30,926 nt of DNA from Candidatus Saccharimonadota bacterium (lineage in GTDB: Bacteria > Patescibacteriota > Saccharimonadia > Saccharimonadales > Saccharimonadaceae). The notes beneath the pieces are model-generated. The model worked only from the letters and a program-made list of their open reading frames with translations. It was not told the origin of the DNA and did no database searches. Positions 8,327 to 15,272 of this stretch are shown in pieces. The translations under genes and the position numbers were made by a program. Location of the stretch: NCBI GenBank assembly GCA_905372495.1, contig CAJPPG010000007.1, positions 1-30,926 of the forward strand, written 5' to 3'. The first letter of the stretch is position 1. Each line of letters begins with the position of its first letter.

Positions 8327-10429
8327 ATGGCTACTGACAATCATGATTTAGCAAAGCTTCGCAATATCGGTATCATTGCCCATATTGATGCAGGTAAGAC
8401 CACAACCTCCGAGGCAATTCTTTACCGTACAGGTTTGAAGCACAAAATCGACCTCGTTAAAGGTGACACTGGTGGCGCAACAACTGACTGGATGGAGCAG
8501 GAAAAAGAGCGTGGTATTACTATTACTTCCGCCGCTGTTACCGCAACCTGGAAAGGTCATAAAATCAATATTATTGATACCCCAGGACACATTGACTTTA
8601 CTGCCGAGGTGGAGCGTTCACTTCGCGTGCTCGATGGCGCTATTACTGTCTTTGATGGTAAGATGGGTGTCGAGGCACAGTCTGAAACTGTTTGGCGCCA
8701 AGCTACCAAATATGGCGTTCCACGTATCTGTTTTATTAACAAAATTAACCAAATCGGTGGTGACTTCTATAAATCTCTCGAATCTATCCATAAGCGTCTT
8801 TCAAAAAACGCTGTTGCTATTCATCTCCCAATTGGTTTTGAAAAGGATGTCTGCGGTGTTGTTGACCTCATCGACATGAAGGCCTATACCTATAAAGAAT
8901 ACGCAGACCATTCATTAACCGTTGGTGAAATTCCAGCCGATATGCTTGATAAAGCTAAGAAAGCTCGTGCTCTTCTTGTTGAGGAAGCTGTTGCGGCAGA
9001 TGAAGATTTGATGAATAAATACTTCAATCAGGGTGAAGAAGCTATTACTGAGGCTGAACTTAAAGCTGCTCTTCGTAAACGCGTACTTGATGGCGACTTC
9101 TTCCTAGTTACCGGTGGTGATGGCCGTGGTGTTATCGTTGAGAAGGTTCTTGACCTCTGTGTTGATTATCTTCCATCTCCACTTGATCGCGATTTAGGTC
9201 AAACCGTTGGTACAGATCCAAAGACTGGCGAACACATCGTTCGTAAAGCCGATGTTGCTGAACCTCTCACTGCTCTTGCCTTCAAGATTGCATCAGATCC
9301 ATTCGTTGGTAAGTTAGTCTTCGTACGTGTTTACTCCGGTATTCTTAAATCTGGTTCTTATATTCTTAATGCCACAACCGGCAATAAAGAGCGTGTTGGT
9401 CGTCTCGTCCGTATGTTTGCTGACAAGCGTGAAGAGATTACTGAAGTTGCAGCTGGTGATATTGCCGCCATCGTTGGCTTAAAGGAAACCACAACTGGTA
9501 CCACTCTCTGTGATCCAGCACATCCAATTCTTCTTGAGTCTATTGAATTCCCAGAACCACCTGTTTCTATTGCTGTTGAACCTAAAACTAAGGCTGATCA
9601 GGAAAAAATGGGCCTTGGTCTTGCAAAACTTGCTGAAGAGGATCCAACCTTCCGTGTCCATACTGACGAAGAAACTGGTCAGACTATCATTTCTGGTATG
9701 GGTGAACTTCATCTCGAAATCATTATTGATCGCTTGAAACGTGAACACAACGTTGAAGCTAATACCGGTGCTCCACAAGTTGCTTACCGTGAAACAATTC
9801 GTGGCACTGCCGAAGCACAAGGTAAACACATCAAGCAGTCCGGTGGTCGTGGTCAGTACGGTGATGTTTGGATTAAGTTTGAGCCAAATGAACCTGGTAA
9901 GGGCTTTGAATTTATCGATATGATTAAGGGCGGTGTAGTCCCACAGGAATATCGTAAGCCAGTCCAGCAAGGTGTTGAAGAAACTCTTAACGGTGGTGTT
10001 ATTGCTGGTTACCCAGTAGTTGATATTAAAGCTACTCTCTACGATGGCTCCTACCACGATGTCGACTCTTCCGAACTCGCTTTCAAACTCGCTGGTAGTC
10101 TTGCAACCCGCGAAGGTATTAAGCGTGCTAAGCCAGTTCTTCTTGAGCCAGTCATGAAGCTTGAGGTGACTACTCCAGAAGAATTCATGGGTGACGTCAT
10201 TGGTGATATCAACTCTCGTCGTGGCCGAATTGAATCTATGGAAGACCTTCAAGGTGGCGCAAAGCTTATTACCGCTTTCGCTCCACTCGGCAATCTCTTC
10301 GGTTATACTTCGGATCTCCGTTCTATGAGCCAAGGTCGTGCTGCTTCTTCGATGGAGCTTGCTCAATACGAAGAAGTACCACCAAACGTAGCACAGGAAA
10401 TTATTGAAAAACGTAACAGTTCTAAATAA
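8327..10429 (+). CDS. fusA: Elongation factor G with altered G4/G5 motifs
   Basis: Ribosomal translocase, 700 residues, with all EF-G domains. G1 AHIDAGKTT is at 18-26, G2 RGITI at 62-66 and G3 DTPGH at 84-88, including the catalytic His88. Domain III (SGMGELHLEIIIDRL), domain IV (GGRGQYG, YDGSYHDVDSSE) and domain V (EEFMGDVIGDINSRRGRI) are clear. Two guanine-reading motifs are abnormal. G4 is N138-K-I-N141 instead of NKMD, and the G5 position that is normally GSA is G-G-D at about 263-265, with no change in length. EF-Tu in this window keeps both motifs. AAGGA at 8317-8321 sets the start. It could be the sole EF-G or a paralogue; only the rest of the genome can tell. Confidence 0.96.
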   Translation: MATDNHDLAKLRNIGIIAHIDAGKTTTSEAILYRTGLKHKIDLVKGDTGGATTDWMEQEKERGITITSAAVTATWKGHKINIIDTPGHIDFTAEVERSLRVLDGAITVFDGKMGVEAQSETVWRQATKYGVPRICFINKINQIGGDFYKSLESIHKRLSKNAVAIHLPIGFEKDVCGVVDLIDMKAYTYKEYADHSLTVGEIPADMLDKAKKARALLVEEAVAADEDLMNKYFNQGEEAITEAELKAALRKRVLDGDFFLVTGGDGRGVIVEKVLDLCVDYLPSPLDRDLGQTVGTDPKTGEHIVRKADVAEPLTALAFKIASDPFVGKLVFVRVYSGILKSGSYILNATTGNKERVGRLVRMFADKREEITEVAAGDIAAIVGLKETTTGTTLCDPAHPILLESIEFPEPPVSIAVEPKTKADQEKMGLGLAKLAEEDPTFRVHTDEETGQTIISGMGELHLEIIIDRLKREHNVEANTGAPQVAYRETIRGTAEAQGKHIKQSGGRGQYGDVWIKFEPNEPGKGFEFIDMIKGGVVPQEYRKPVQQGVEETLNGGVIAGYPVVDIKATLYDGSYHDVDSSELAFKLAGSLATREGIKRAKPVLLEPVMKLEVTTPEEFMGDVIGDINSRRGRIESMEDLQGGAKLITAFAPLGNLFGYTSDLRSMSQGRAASSMELAQYEEVPPNVAQEIIEKRNSSK

Positions 10430-10440
10430 TTAATCAACAA

Positions 10441-10466
10441 AAAAGAGGCCGCCAAGCCTCTTTTTT
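10441..10466 (+). terminator. Rho-independent terminator after fusA
   Basis: AAAAGAGGC/GCCTCTTTT stem with a CGCCAA loop, ending in six T. The A-tract on the other side makes it potentially bidirectional. Confidence 0.92.
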
Positions 10467-10502
10467 ATCAAGAAACGTTCAGCTTATATTCTAAAAATCA
10501 TC

Positions 10503-10520
10503 ATTTAGTGTATACTAAAT
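10503..10520 (+). promoter_or_regulatory. Palindromic promoter/operator of ydjI-like gene
   Basis: A perfect 18-bp inverted repeat, ATTTAGT-GTAT-ACTAAAT, contains the -10 box TATACT (10511-10516). A dimeric repressor bound here would block the promoter. AAGGAGG at 10531-10537 then serves the ATG at 10541. Confidence 0.5.
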
Positions 10521-10540
10521 AAAATAACTAAAGGAGGAAT

Positions 10541-11731
10541 ATGGGTTTTATTAAAGCCTTTACCGGTGCTATTGGCGGTACCTTTGCTGACCAGTGGAAA
10601 GATTTCTATCAACCAATTTCAGGAATTCCCGCAACTGCAGGTCTCTTCCCAGGCGAACAAGTTGGCACAAATAATGGCCGTGGCTCCAACACTCAGGGGT
10701 CTGCTAATATTATCTCCAATGGTAGTAAAATCCTTGTCCCTGAAGGTACTGCTCTTGTTACTATGCAAGATGGTGGTATTACTGGTTTTATCGCTGAACC
10801 AGGTGGCTTCATCTATAATTCTGAAGACCAAAACGCTCAATCTATTTTTGCGGGCGACGGTTTAATTTCCTCAATAGTTAAGACTAGCTGGGAGCGCTTT
10901 AAATTTGGCGGTATGCCAGGCTCCAGTCAAGCAATTTTCTATGTTAACTTAAAAGAAATTCCAAATAATCGTTTTGGTACTCAGTCTGAAATCTATTGGG
11001 ACGATGCCTTCCTTAACACTCAGGTTGGCGCTATTACTCGTGGTACCTATAGTCTAAAGATTGTTGATCCACTAGCATTCATCAAGAACTTTGTCCCAGT
11101 TTCTTATCTTAATGATCAAGGGGTCTTTGATTTTGCTGATATGGATAATGACGCCGCCTCTCAGCTCTTTACTGAAGTTGTTAGTTCACTATCTGCAGCC
11201 TTCTCAAACTACACCAACGATCCAAGTAAGGGTAATCGTATGGCAAAGATTCAGGGCGACCAAATTGGCTTCGCTAAGTCTCTTTCACAGGCTGTAGAAG
11301 ATGGTTATCAGTGGCGCTCAAACCGTGGTCTCGAAATTGTTAGTACCGCAATTCTTGCTATTGAATATGACGAAGATACTAAGGAATTGATGAAAGACGT
11401 TAAGAAGGCAGATGCACTTGCCGGCGCTCGCGGCAACTCCTTTATGCAACAGTCTGTCGCTCGCGGTATTCAAGCATCAGGTGAAAATGGTGGTAGTGCT
11501 GCTGGCATAGCCTTTATGGGTATGGGTATGAATGCAGCTGGTGGTATGATGAGTAATTTGCAACAACCGGTTAATCCTGCACCTGTTACTAATCCGACCG
11601 CACCTACTGCAAATTCTGCACCTGCAGAAGATCCTACTGAAAAGCTGATGAAAATGAAGCAACTTCTTGACGCTGGTGCTATTTCTCAAGAAGATTACGA
11701 TAAAGTAAAAGTTCAAATTTTGGGGTTCTAA
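10541..11731 (+). CDS. ydjI: YdjI-like SPFH/SHOCT domain protein
   Basis: A 396-residue protein matching the Bacillus YdjI family. It has the N-terminal signature MGFIKAFTGAIGGTFADQW, then ISNGSKILVPEGTALV, the SPFH-like core with RFKFGGMPGSSQAIFYVNLKEI and GTYSLKIVDPLAFI, and a long helical region (AKSLSQAVEDGYQWRSNRGLEI). A Gly/Met-rich patch near residues 320-340 and a Pro/Ala/Thr linker follow. The C-terminus (about 367-396, LLDAGAISQEDYDKVK) is a SHOCT module, usually an oligomerisation or tethering element. In Bacillus, YdjI works with YdjG, YdjH and the PspA-like YdjF in membrane stress. Here only the zinc-ribbon partner follows, 9 bases downstream; no PspA gene is in the window. The symbol is by similarity. 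Confidence 0.85.
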   Translation: MGFIKAFTGAIGGTFADQWKDFYQPISGIPATAGLFPGEQVGTNNGRGSNTQGSANIISNGSKILVPEGTALVTMQDGGITGFIAEPGGFIYNSEDQNAQSIFAGDGLISSIVKTSWERFKFGGMPGSSQAIFYVNLKEIPNNRFGTQSEIYWDDAFLNTQVGAITRGTYSLKIVDPLAFIKNFVPVSYLNDQGVFDFADMDNDAASQLFTEVVSSLSAAFSNYTNDPSKGNRMAKIQGDQIGFAKSLSQAVEDGYQWRSNRGLEIVSTAILAIEYDEDTKELMKDVKKADALAGARGNSFMQQSVARGIQASGENGGSAAGIAFMGMGMNAAGGMMSNLQQPVNPAPVTNPTAPTANSAPAEDPTEKLMKMKQLLDAGAISQEDYDKVKVQILGF

Positions 11732-11740
11732 GAGTCTATC

Positions 11741-13273
11741 ATGGCTGAAAATGAAATACTAAGTCAAGCCAGCGTAGATAATGGAGTCAAGGTTGTCCAG
11801 ACCGACGTCGGCAATAAGGACGGTCAAGTCAAGTGTCCAAAATGTGGCTCGACTGACATCTCCACCAACGCCGGTACTGGTCAGCTCCGATGTAACTTTT
11901 GTCGTTTTGAATTTGAGCCACAAAAATTTACGATGGAGACTGATATCTCAAAACTTTCTGGTACCACGATCGGTTCCGGTGCTCAAGATATTGTTGCGGA
12001 CACTAAGGATCAAATCACCTTAAAATGTACCAGCTGTGGGGCCGAAGTAGTTATTGATACCGCTTCTGCAAACCAAGCTCGTTGTCACTGGTGTCGCAAT
12101 ACATTATCTCTTAACCAACAGATTCCGAATGGTGCAATTCCAGATGTCGTCCTGGCTTTCAAGGTTAAAAAAGACGAGGCAAAGCAAGCCATCGAACGAT
12201 TTGTTGGCAAACGCAAATTCTATGCTCACCCAAAATTTAAACAAGAATTTACTACAAATAATATTATGGGCGTCTACTTCCCCTATATGGTTGTCGATTT
12301 AAACGCACATAGCAATCTCGCTGGGTTAGGTGAACATCAAACTCGTTCCTATTCCGAAGGTAGTGGCGAACATCAAACTCGTTCCTATTCCGAAGGTAGT
12401 GGCGAACATCGTGTAACTTATTATGATGCGGATCTTTATCAAGTTGGTCGTGACTTTGATTTAACTATCCACGGACTATCAATCGAATCAAATAAAGATC
12501 GTTTAGATACCACTAATAAAACTAAAACAAATAACATCATCAACTCCATCATGCCTTTTGATGTGGAAAATAGTGTTAAGTACGACTCAAACTATCTCAA
12601 GGGGTTCACGTCTGAGCGTCGAGACACAAACATTTCTGACCTTACATCCATTGTGACTGAGCGGGCTAAGGATGTGGCAAGGTTCGCCGCTAATCCTAGT
12701 CTAAAGAACTATGATCGAGGTGTTTCTTGGCAAACTGAGCAGCTAGAAATTAAAGGACAACAATGGAAATCTGCATATCTACCAGTTTGGCTTTATAGCT
12801 ATCAGGAAGAAAAAAATGATCGTAAAATATTACATTATGTTGCGGTTAATGCTCGCACTAAAGAGTCGATGGGAAGTGTGCCAATTTATCTTCCAAAACT
12901 CTTCCTCTTTGCCTTTCTGGTCGAAATCTTAGGCTTTACTGGGTTTGTTAAGTTAAATATTGGTTATAGCTTTTTACTTTTGTTGTCTGGTCCGTTATAC
13001 TTCTTTTATATTTACACTAGATACCGTAACCAAAATGCTAGAGATTACTACGAAACCGAAACTAAAACTAATATCTCAAATCTTAAAACATTGGATATTT
13101 TTGTAGAACACCGTAAGAGATTGGAAAATTCATCTATTGAAAATCGAAATGATAATATCGTGCGTGGCGCTTCTATGAATCTTAAGAAAAAGGCCGTTCT
13201 AGGTCTTGACCTAGATCTGAAAAATATTACTGCAGATCAACTATCCAGTATTACAGATCATTTTTTTAAGTAA
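11741..13273 (+). CDS. YdjG-like zinc-ribbon membrane protein
   Basis: A 510-residue protein with two N-terminal zinc ribbons: Cys32/35/51/54 and Cys96/99/115/118, each CxxC...CxxC. A beta-rich cytosolic or peripheral domain follows. Two adjacent membrane helices lie around 385-428 (FLFAFLVEILGFTGFV; YSFLLLLSGPLYFFYIY), before a basic helical C-terminal tail. It is probably the membrane partner that recruits the YdjI-like protein encoded 9 bases upstream, as YdjG does in Bacillus; that role is inferred from family and neighbourhood. Residues 198-221 are two identical copies of a 12-residue unit. The ribosome binding site is weak, so translation may be coupled to the upstream gene. Confidence 0.8.
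   Translation: MAENEILSQASVDNGVKVVQTDVGNKDGQVKCPKCGSTDISTNAGTGQLRCNFCRFEFEPQKFTMETDISKLSGTTIGSGAQDIVADTKDQITLKCTSCGAEVVIDTASANQARCHWCRNTLSLNQQIPNGAIPDVVLAFKVKKDEAKQAIERFVGKRKFYAHPKFKQEFTTNNIMGVYFPYMVVDLNAHSNLAGLGEHQTRSYSEGSGEHQTRSYSEGSGEHRVTYYDADLYQVGRDFDLTIHGLSIESNKDRLDTTNKTKTNNIINSIMPFDVENSVKYDSNYLKGFTSERRDTNISDLTSIVTERAKDVARFAANPSLKNYDRGVSWQTEQLEIKGQQWKSAYLPVWLYSYQEEKNDRKILHYVAVNARTKESMGSVPIYLPKLFLFAFLVEILGFTGFVKLNIGYSFLLLLSGPLYFFYIYTRYRNQNARDYYETETKTNISNLKTLDIFVEHRKRLENSSIENRNDNIVRGASMNLKKKAVLGLDLDLKNITADQLSSITDHFFK
12332..12410 (+). repeat. Perfect 36-bp tandem repeat inside coding sequence
   Basis: Two identical 36-base units (12332-12367 and 12368-12403) plus the first 7 bases of a third (12404-12410). 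They encode EHQTRSYSEGSG twice in frame, then EHR. The identity at the base level, including wobble positions, points to recent duplication. Confidence 0.95.
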
Positions 13274-13351
13274 AAAAAGTACTAAAAACCTATATATGGT
13301 CTTTACTTTAAGACCTTCATCATCTAAAATATAAGATATAGACTTTTGGGC

Positions 13352-13392
13352 TGGTTAATATTAGTGCCTAAAAGAAATTAATATTAAAGGAG
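13352..13392 (+). promoter_or_regulatory. tuf leader: weak promoter, hairpin and ribosome site
   Basis: A possible extended -10 (TGG-TTAATA, 13352-13360) overlaps a 9-bp inverted repeat, TTAATATTA (13355-13363) and TAATATTAA (13379-13387). The right arm abuts AAGGAG (13387-13392), which lies 11 bases before the tuf ATG. Pairing could mask the ribosome site. Upstream, GGTCTT/AAGACC (13298-13315) forms a short stem without a U-tract. The promoter call is weak. Confidence 0.35.
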
Positions 13393-13403
13393 AAAAATTT
13401 AGA

Positions 13404-14588
13404 ATGGCAAATTTCGACCGTTCCAAGCCACACATCAACGTTGGTACCATGGGTCACGTTGATCACGGTAAAACAACTCTTACTGCTGCTATCACAACAG
13501 TTCTATCAAAGCGTCTTCCATCTGACGTTAATAAATCTGTTGCTTACGATCAGATCGATAACGCTCCAGAAGAGAAAGCTCGTGGTATTACCATCGCTAC
13601 CTCTCACCAGGAATATGAATCTGAAAAACGTCACTACGCTCACGTTGATATGCCAGGCCACGCCGACTACATTAAGAACATGATTACCGGTGCTGCTCAG
13701 ATTGATGGTGCTATCCTCGTAGTTGCTGCTAACGATGGTCCACTTCCACAGACTCGTGAGCACGTTCTTCTCGCTCACCAGGTGAACGTTCCAAAAATCA
13801 TCGTTTTCCTTAACAAGATGGATCTTGCTGATCCTGAACTTGTTGAGCTCGTTGAGATGGATGTTCGTGAACTTCTTAACAAATATGGCTTTGATGGTGA
13901 CAACGCTCCAATCATCAAGGGTTCTGCTCTTAAGGCTCTTGAAGGCGACACTGAGATGGAAGATCGCATTATGGACCTCGTCCACGCTATGGATGAATAC
14001 TTTGATATCCCAGAGCACGATCTTGACAAACCATTCCTTATGCCTATTGAAGACGTCTTCTCCATCAAAGGCCGTGGCACTGTTGCAACTGGTCGTATCG
14101 AACAAGGTGTCGTAAAGATTAACGACGAAGTTGAAATCGTTGGTCTCCGCCCAACTCAGAAATCAGTCGTTACCGGTATCGAAGCCTTCCACAAGACTCT
14201 TAACGAAGGTGAAGCTGGTGATAATGCCGGTCTTCTTCTCCGTGGTATTGAGCGTGATCAGATCGAACGTGGTCAGGTTATTGCAAAACCAGGTTCAATC
14301 ACCCCACATACAGAATTTGAGGCTCAGGTTTACATTCTTAAGAAAGAAGAAGGCGGTCGCCACACTCCATTCTCTAAGGGTTACAAACCACAGTTCTACT
14401 TCCGTACCACTGACGTTACTGGTGAAGTTGAGCTCCCAGCTGACAAAGAAATCGTCATGCCTGGTGATACCATCACCTTCACTGTTAAGCTCTTAGCGCC
14501 AATCGCTATGAACAACAACGACCGTTTTGCTATCCGCGAAGGTGGCCGTACCGTCGGTTCTGGTGTTGTCACCAAGATCGTAAAATAA
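13404..14588 (+). CDS. tuf: Elongation factor Tu
   Basis: Delivers aminoacyl-tRNA to the ribosome; 394 residues, normal length. G1 is GHVDHGKT (17-24), G2 is the GITI motif, G4 NKMD is at 137-140 and G5 is GSALKALEG. All three domains are present, through to GGRTVGSGVVTKI. The G3 motif reads D82-M-P-G-H86, where nearly all bacterial EF-Tu have DCPGH, and GITINTSH is GITIATSH. Codon use is more uniform than in the neighbours, as expected for a highly expressed gene. It has its own leader and terminator rather than sharing a transcript with fusA. Confidence 0.98.
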   Translation: MANFDRSKPHINVGTMGHVDHGKTTLTAAITTVLSKRLPSDVNKSVAYDQIDNAPEEKARGITIATSHQEYESEKRHYAHVDMPGHADYIKNMITGAAQIDGAILVVAANDGPLPQTREHVLLAHQVNVPKIIVFLNKMDLADPELVELVEMDVRELLNKYGFDGDNAPIIKGSALKALEGDTEMEDRIMDLVHAMDEYFDIPEHDLDKPFLMPIEDVFSIKGRGTVATGRIEQGVVKINDEVEIVGLRPTQKSVVTGIEAFHKTLNEGEAGDNAGLLLRGIERDQIERGQVIAKPGSITPHTEFEAQVYILKKEEGGRHTPFSKGYKPQFYFRTTDVTGEVELPADKEIVMPGDTITFTVKLLAPIAMNNNDRFAIREGGRTVGSGVVTKIVK

Positions 14589-14603
14589 TTAGTTCGACTA
14601 ATT
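14587..14603 (+). other. Small hairpin just after tuf
   Basis: AATTAGT-TCG-ACTAATT, a perfect 7-bp stem overlapping the last two bases of the tuf stop, directly before the true terminator. It may protect the 3' end of the message. Confidence 0.4.
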
Positions 14604-14607
14604 TAGG

Positions 14608-14638
14608 ACTGGACTGCAGACCGCGGTCCAGTTTTTTA
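14608..14638 (+). terminator. Rho-independent terminator after tuf
   Basis: ACTGGAC (14608-14614) pairs with GTCCAGT (14626-14632), with an 11-base loop and a run of T continuing to 14637. Confidence 0.88.
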
Positions 14639-14672
14639 TTCTTTACAAAAATAAAAATATATGCGATAAAAC

Positions 14673-14700
14673 TTGAACCTATTATGTAAATTAGTATAAT
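14673..14700 (+). promoter_or_regulatory. rpsJ promoter P1
   Basis: TTGAAC (14673-14678), a 16-base spacer, then TATAAT (14695-14700). This is the best classical -35/-10 promoter of the window. It would give a leader of about 170 bases before rpsJ. Confidence 0.7.
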
Positions 14701-14761
14701 ATTAAAGTAAGTATGGTCCATGATCTAACTTAAATATTTTTTATCCAATTCTAGGTAGTCC

Positions 14762-14790
14762 TTGACTAAACAATCGAAATATATTATTAT
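14762..14790 (+). promoter_or_regulatory. rpsJ promoter P2
   Basis: TTGACT (14762-14767), a 17-base spacer, then TATTAT (14785-14790). The start near 14797 falls in a hairpin TCAATTA/TAATTGA (14791-14811). The 287-base gap 14589-14875 holds the tuf terminator, these two promoters and the leader; I see no RNA gene or small coding sequence in it. Confidence 0.55.
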
Positions 14791-14875
14791 TCAATTACAA
14801 AATTTAATTGAGCCCTAAAAACTCATCGACATACTGTCTAGGTGTATCTGAAGTTATAGAGCTAGAAGGAATAAC

Positions 14876-15199
14876 ATGGTTGAAACCAAGAATGAAGGAC
14901 TTAAGATCCGTATTCGTCTTAAGGCCTATGATCATCGTGTGATTGATCAAAGTGCAAAGCAAATCGTTGACACCGCTATTCGTACCGGTGCTAACGTCTC
15001 TGGTCCAGTGCCTCTACCAACTAAGCGCAGTACTTTTACTGTCGTTAAGTCTCCACATGTTTACAAAACAGGTGGAGAAGCCTTCGAAATGAAAGTTCAC
15101 AAACGTTTAATCGATATTACAAGCGCTACACCAAAAACCATTGATGCTTTGCAGAATCTCTCACTTCCAGCAGGCGTTGATGCTGAAATCAAGATGTAA
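14876..15199 (+). CDS. rpsJ: Ribosomal protein S10
   Basis: Small-subunit ribosomal protein S10 (NusE), 107 residues, also part of antitermination complexes in other bacteria. The IRIRLKAYDHRVIDQSAKQI opening, GPVPLPTKRSTFTVVKSPHV and the FEMKVHKRLIDI segment are characteristic. AGAAGGA precedes the ATG. In most bacteria rpsJ heads a long ribosomal operon with rplC next. Here it stands alone, with two promoters before it and a terminator 11 bases after its stop. Confidence 0.98.
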   Translation: MVETKNEGLKIRIRLKAYDHRVIDQSAKQIVDTAIRTGANVSGPVPLPTKRSTFTVVKSPHVYKTGGEAFEMKVHKRLIDITSATPKTIDALQNLSLPAGVDAEIKM

Positions 15200-15210
15200 T
15201 TGATTTATTA

Positions 15211-15240
15211 AAAAAATAGCACTATTTGTGCTATTTTTTT
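15211..15240 (+). terminator. Rho-independent terminator after rpsJ
   Basis: AAAAAATAGCAC pairs perfectly with GTGCTATTTTTT around a TATTT loop. This is a 12-bp, near-symmetric, probably bidirectional terminator. Confidence 0.93.
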
Positions 15241-15260
15241 ATATTCTGGACAAAATCTAG

Positions 15261-15266
15261 TATACT
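15261..15266 (+). promoter_or_regulatory. -10 box of amino-acid importer operon, leaderless
   Basis: TATACT ends exactly 6 bases before the ATG at 15273, within the palindrome TAGTATACTA. There is no Shine-Dalgarno sequence, so the message is probably leaderless. Confidence 0.6.
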
Positions 15267-15272
15267 AATAGT

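Noticed and set aside
9479..10366. 295-codon open frame on the - strand
   Set aside because: It lies entirely antisense to fusA, whose conserved protein explains the sequence. The translation is Thr/Asn/Trp-rich without motifs, and its length follows from the codon bias of fusA.
12331..12410. Tandem repeat considered as a CRISPR-like array
   Set aside because: The units abut with no spacers, are in frame and lie inside a conserved gene, so this is a coding repeat.
13298..13315. GGTCTT/AAGACC hairpin before tuf as a terminator
   Set aside because: Only six pairs and no T-tract after it, so not called.
13506..14105. 199-codon open frame on the - strand
   Set aside because: Antisense shadow of tuf caused by its biased codon use; no ribosome site or family motif.
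14589..14875. tRNA or other RNA gene in the tuf-rpsJ gap
   Set aside because: No cloverleaf, T-loop or other conserved RNA signature; promoters, hairpins and the tuf terminator account for what can be read.
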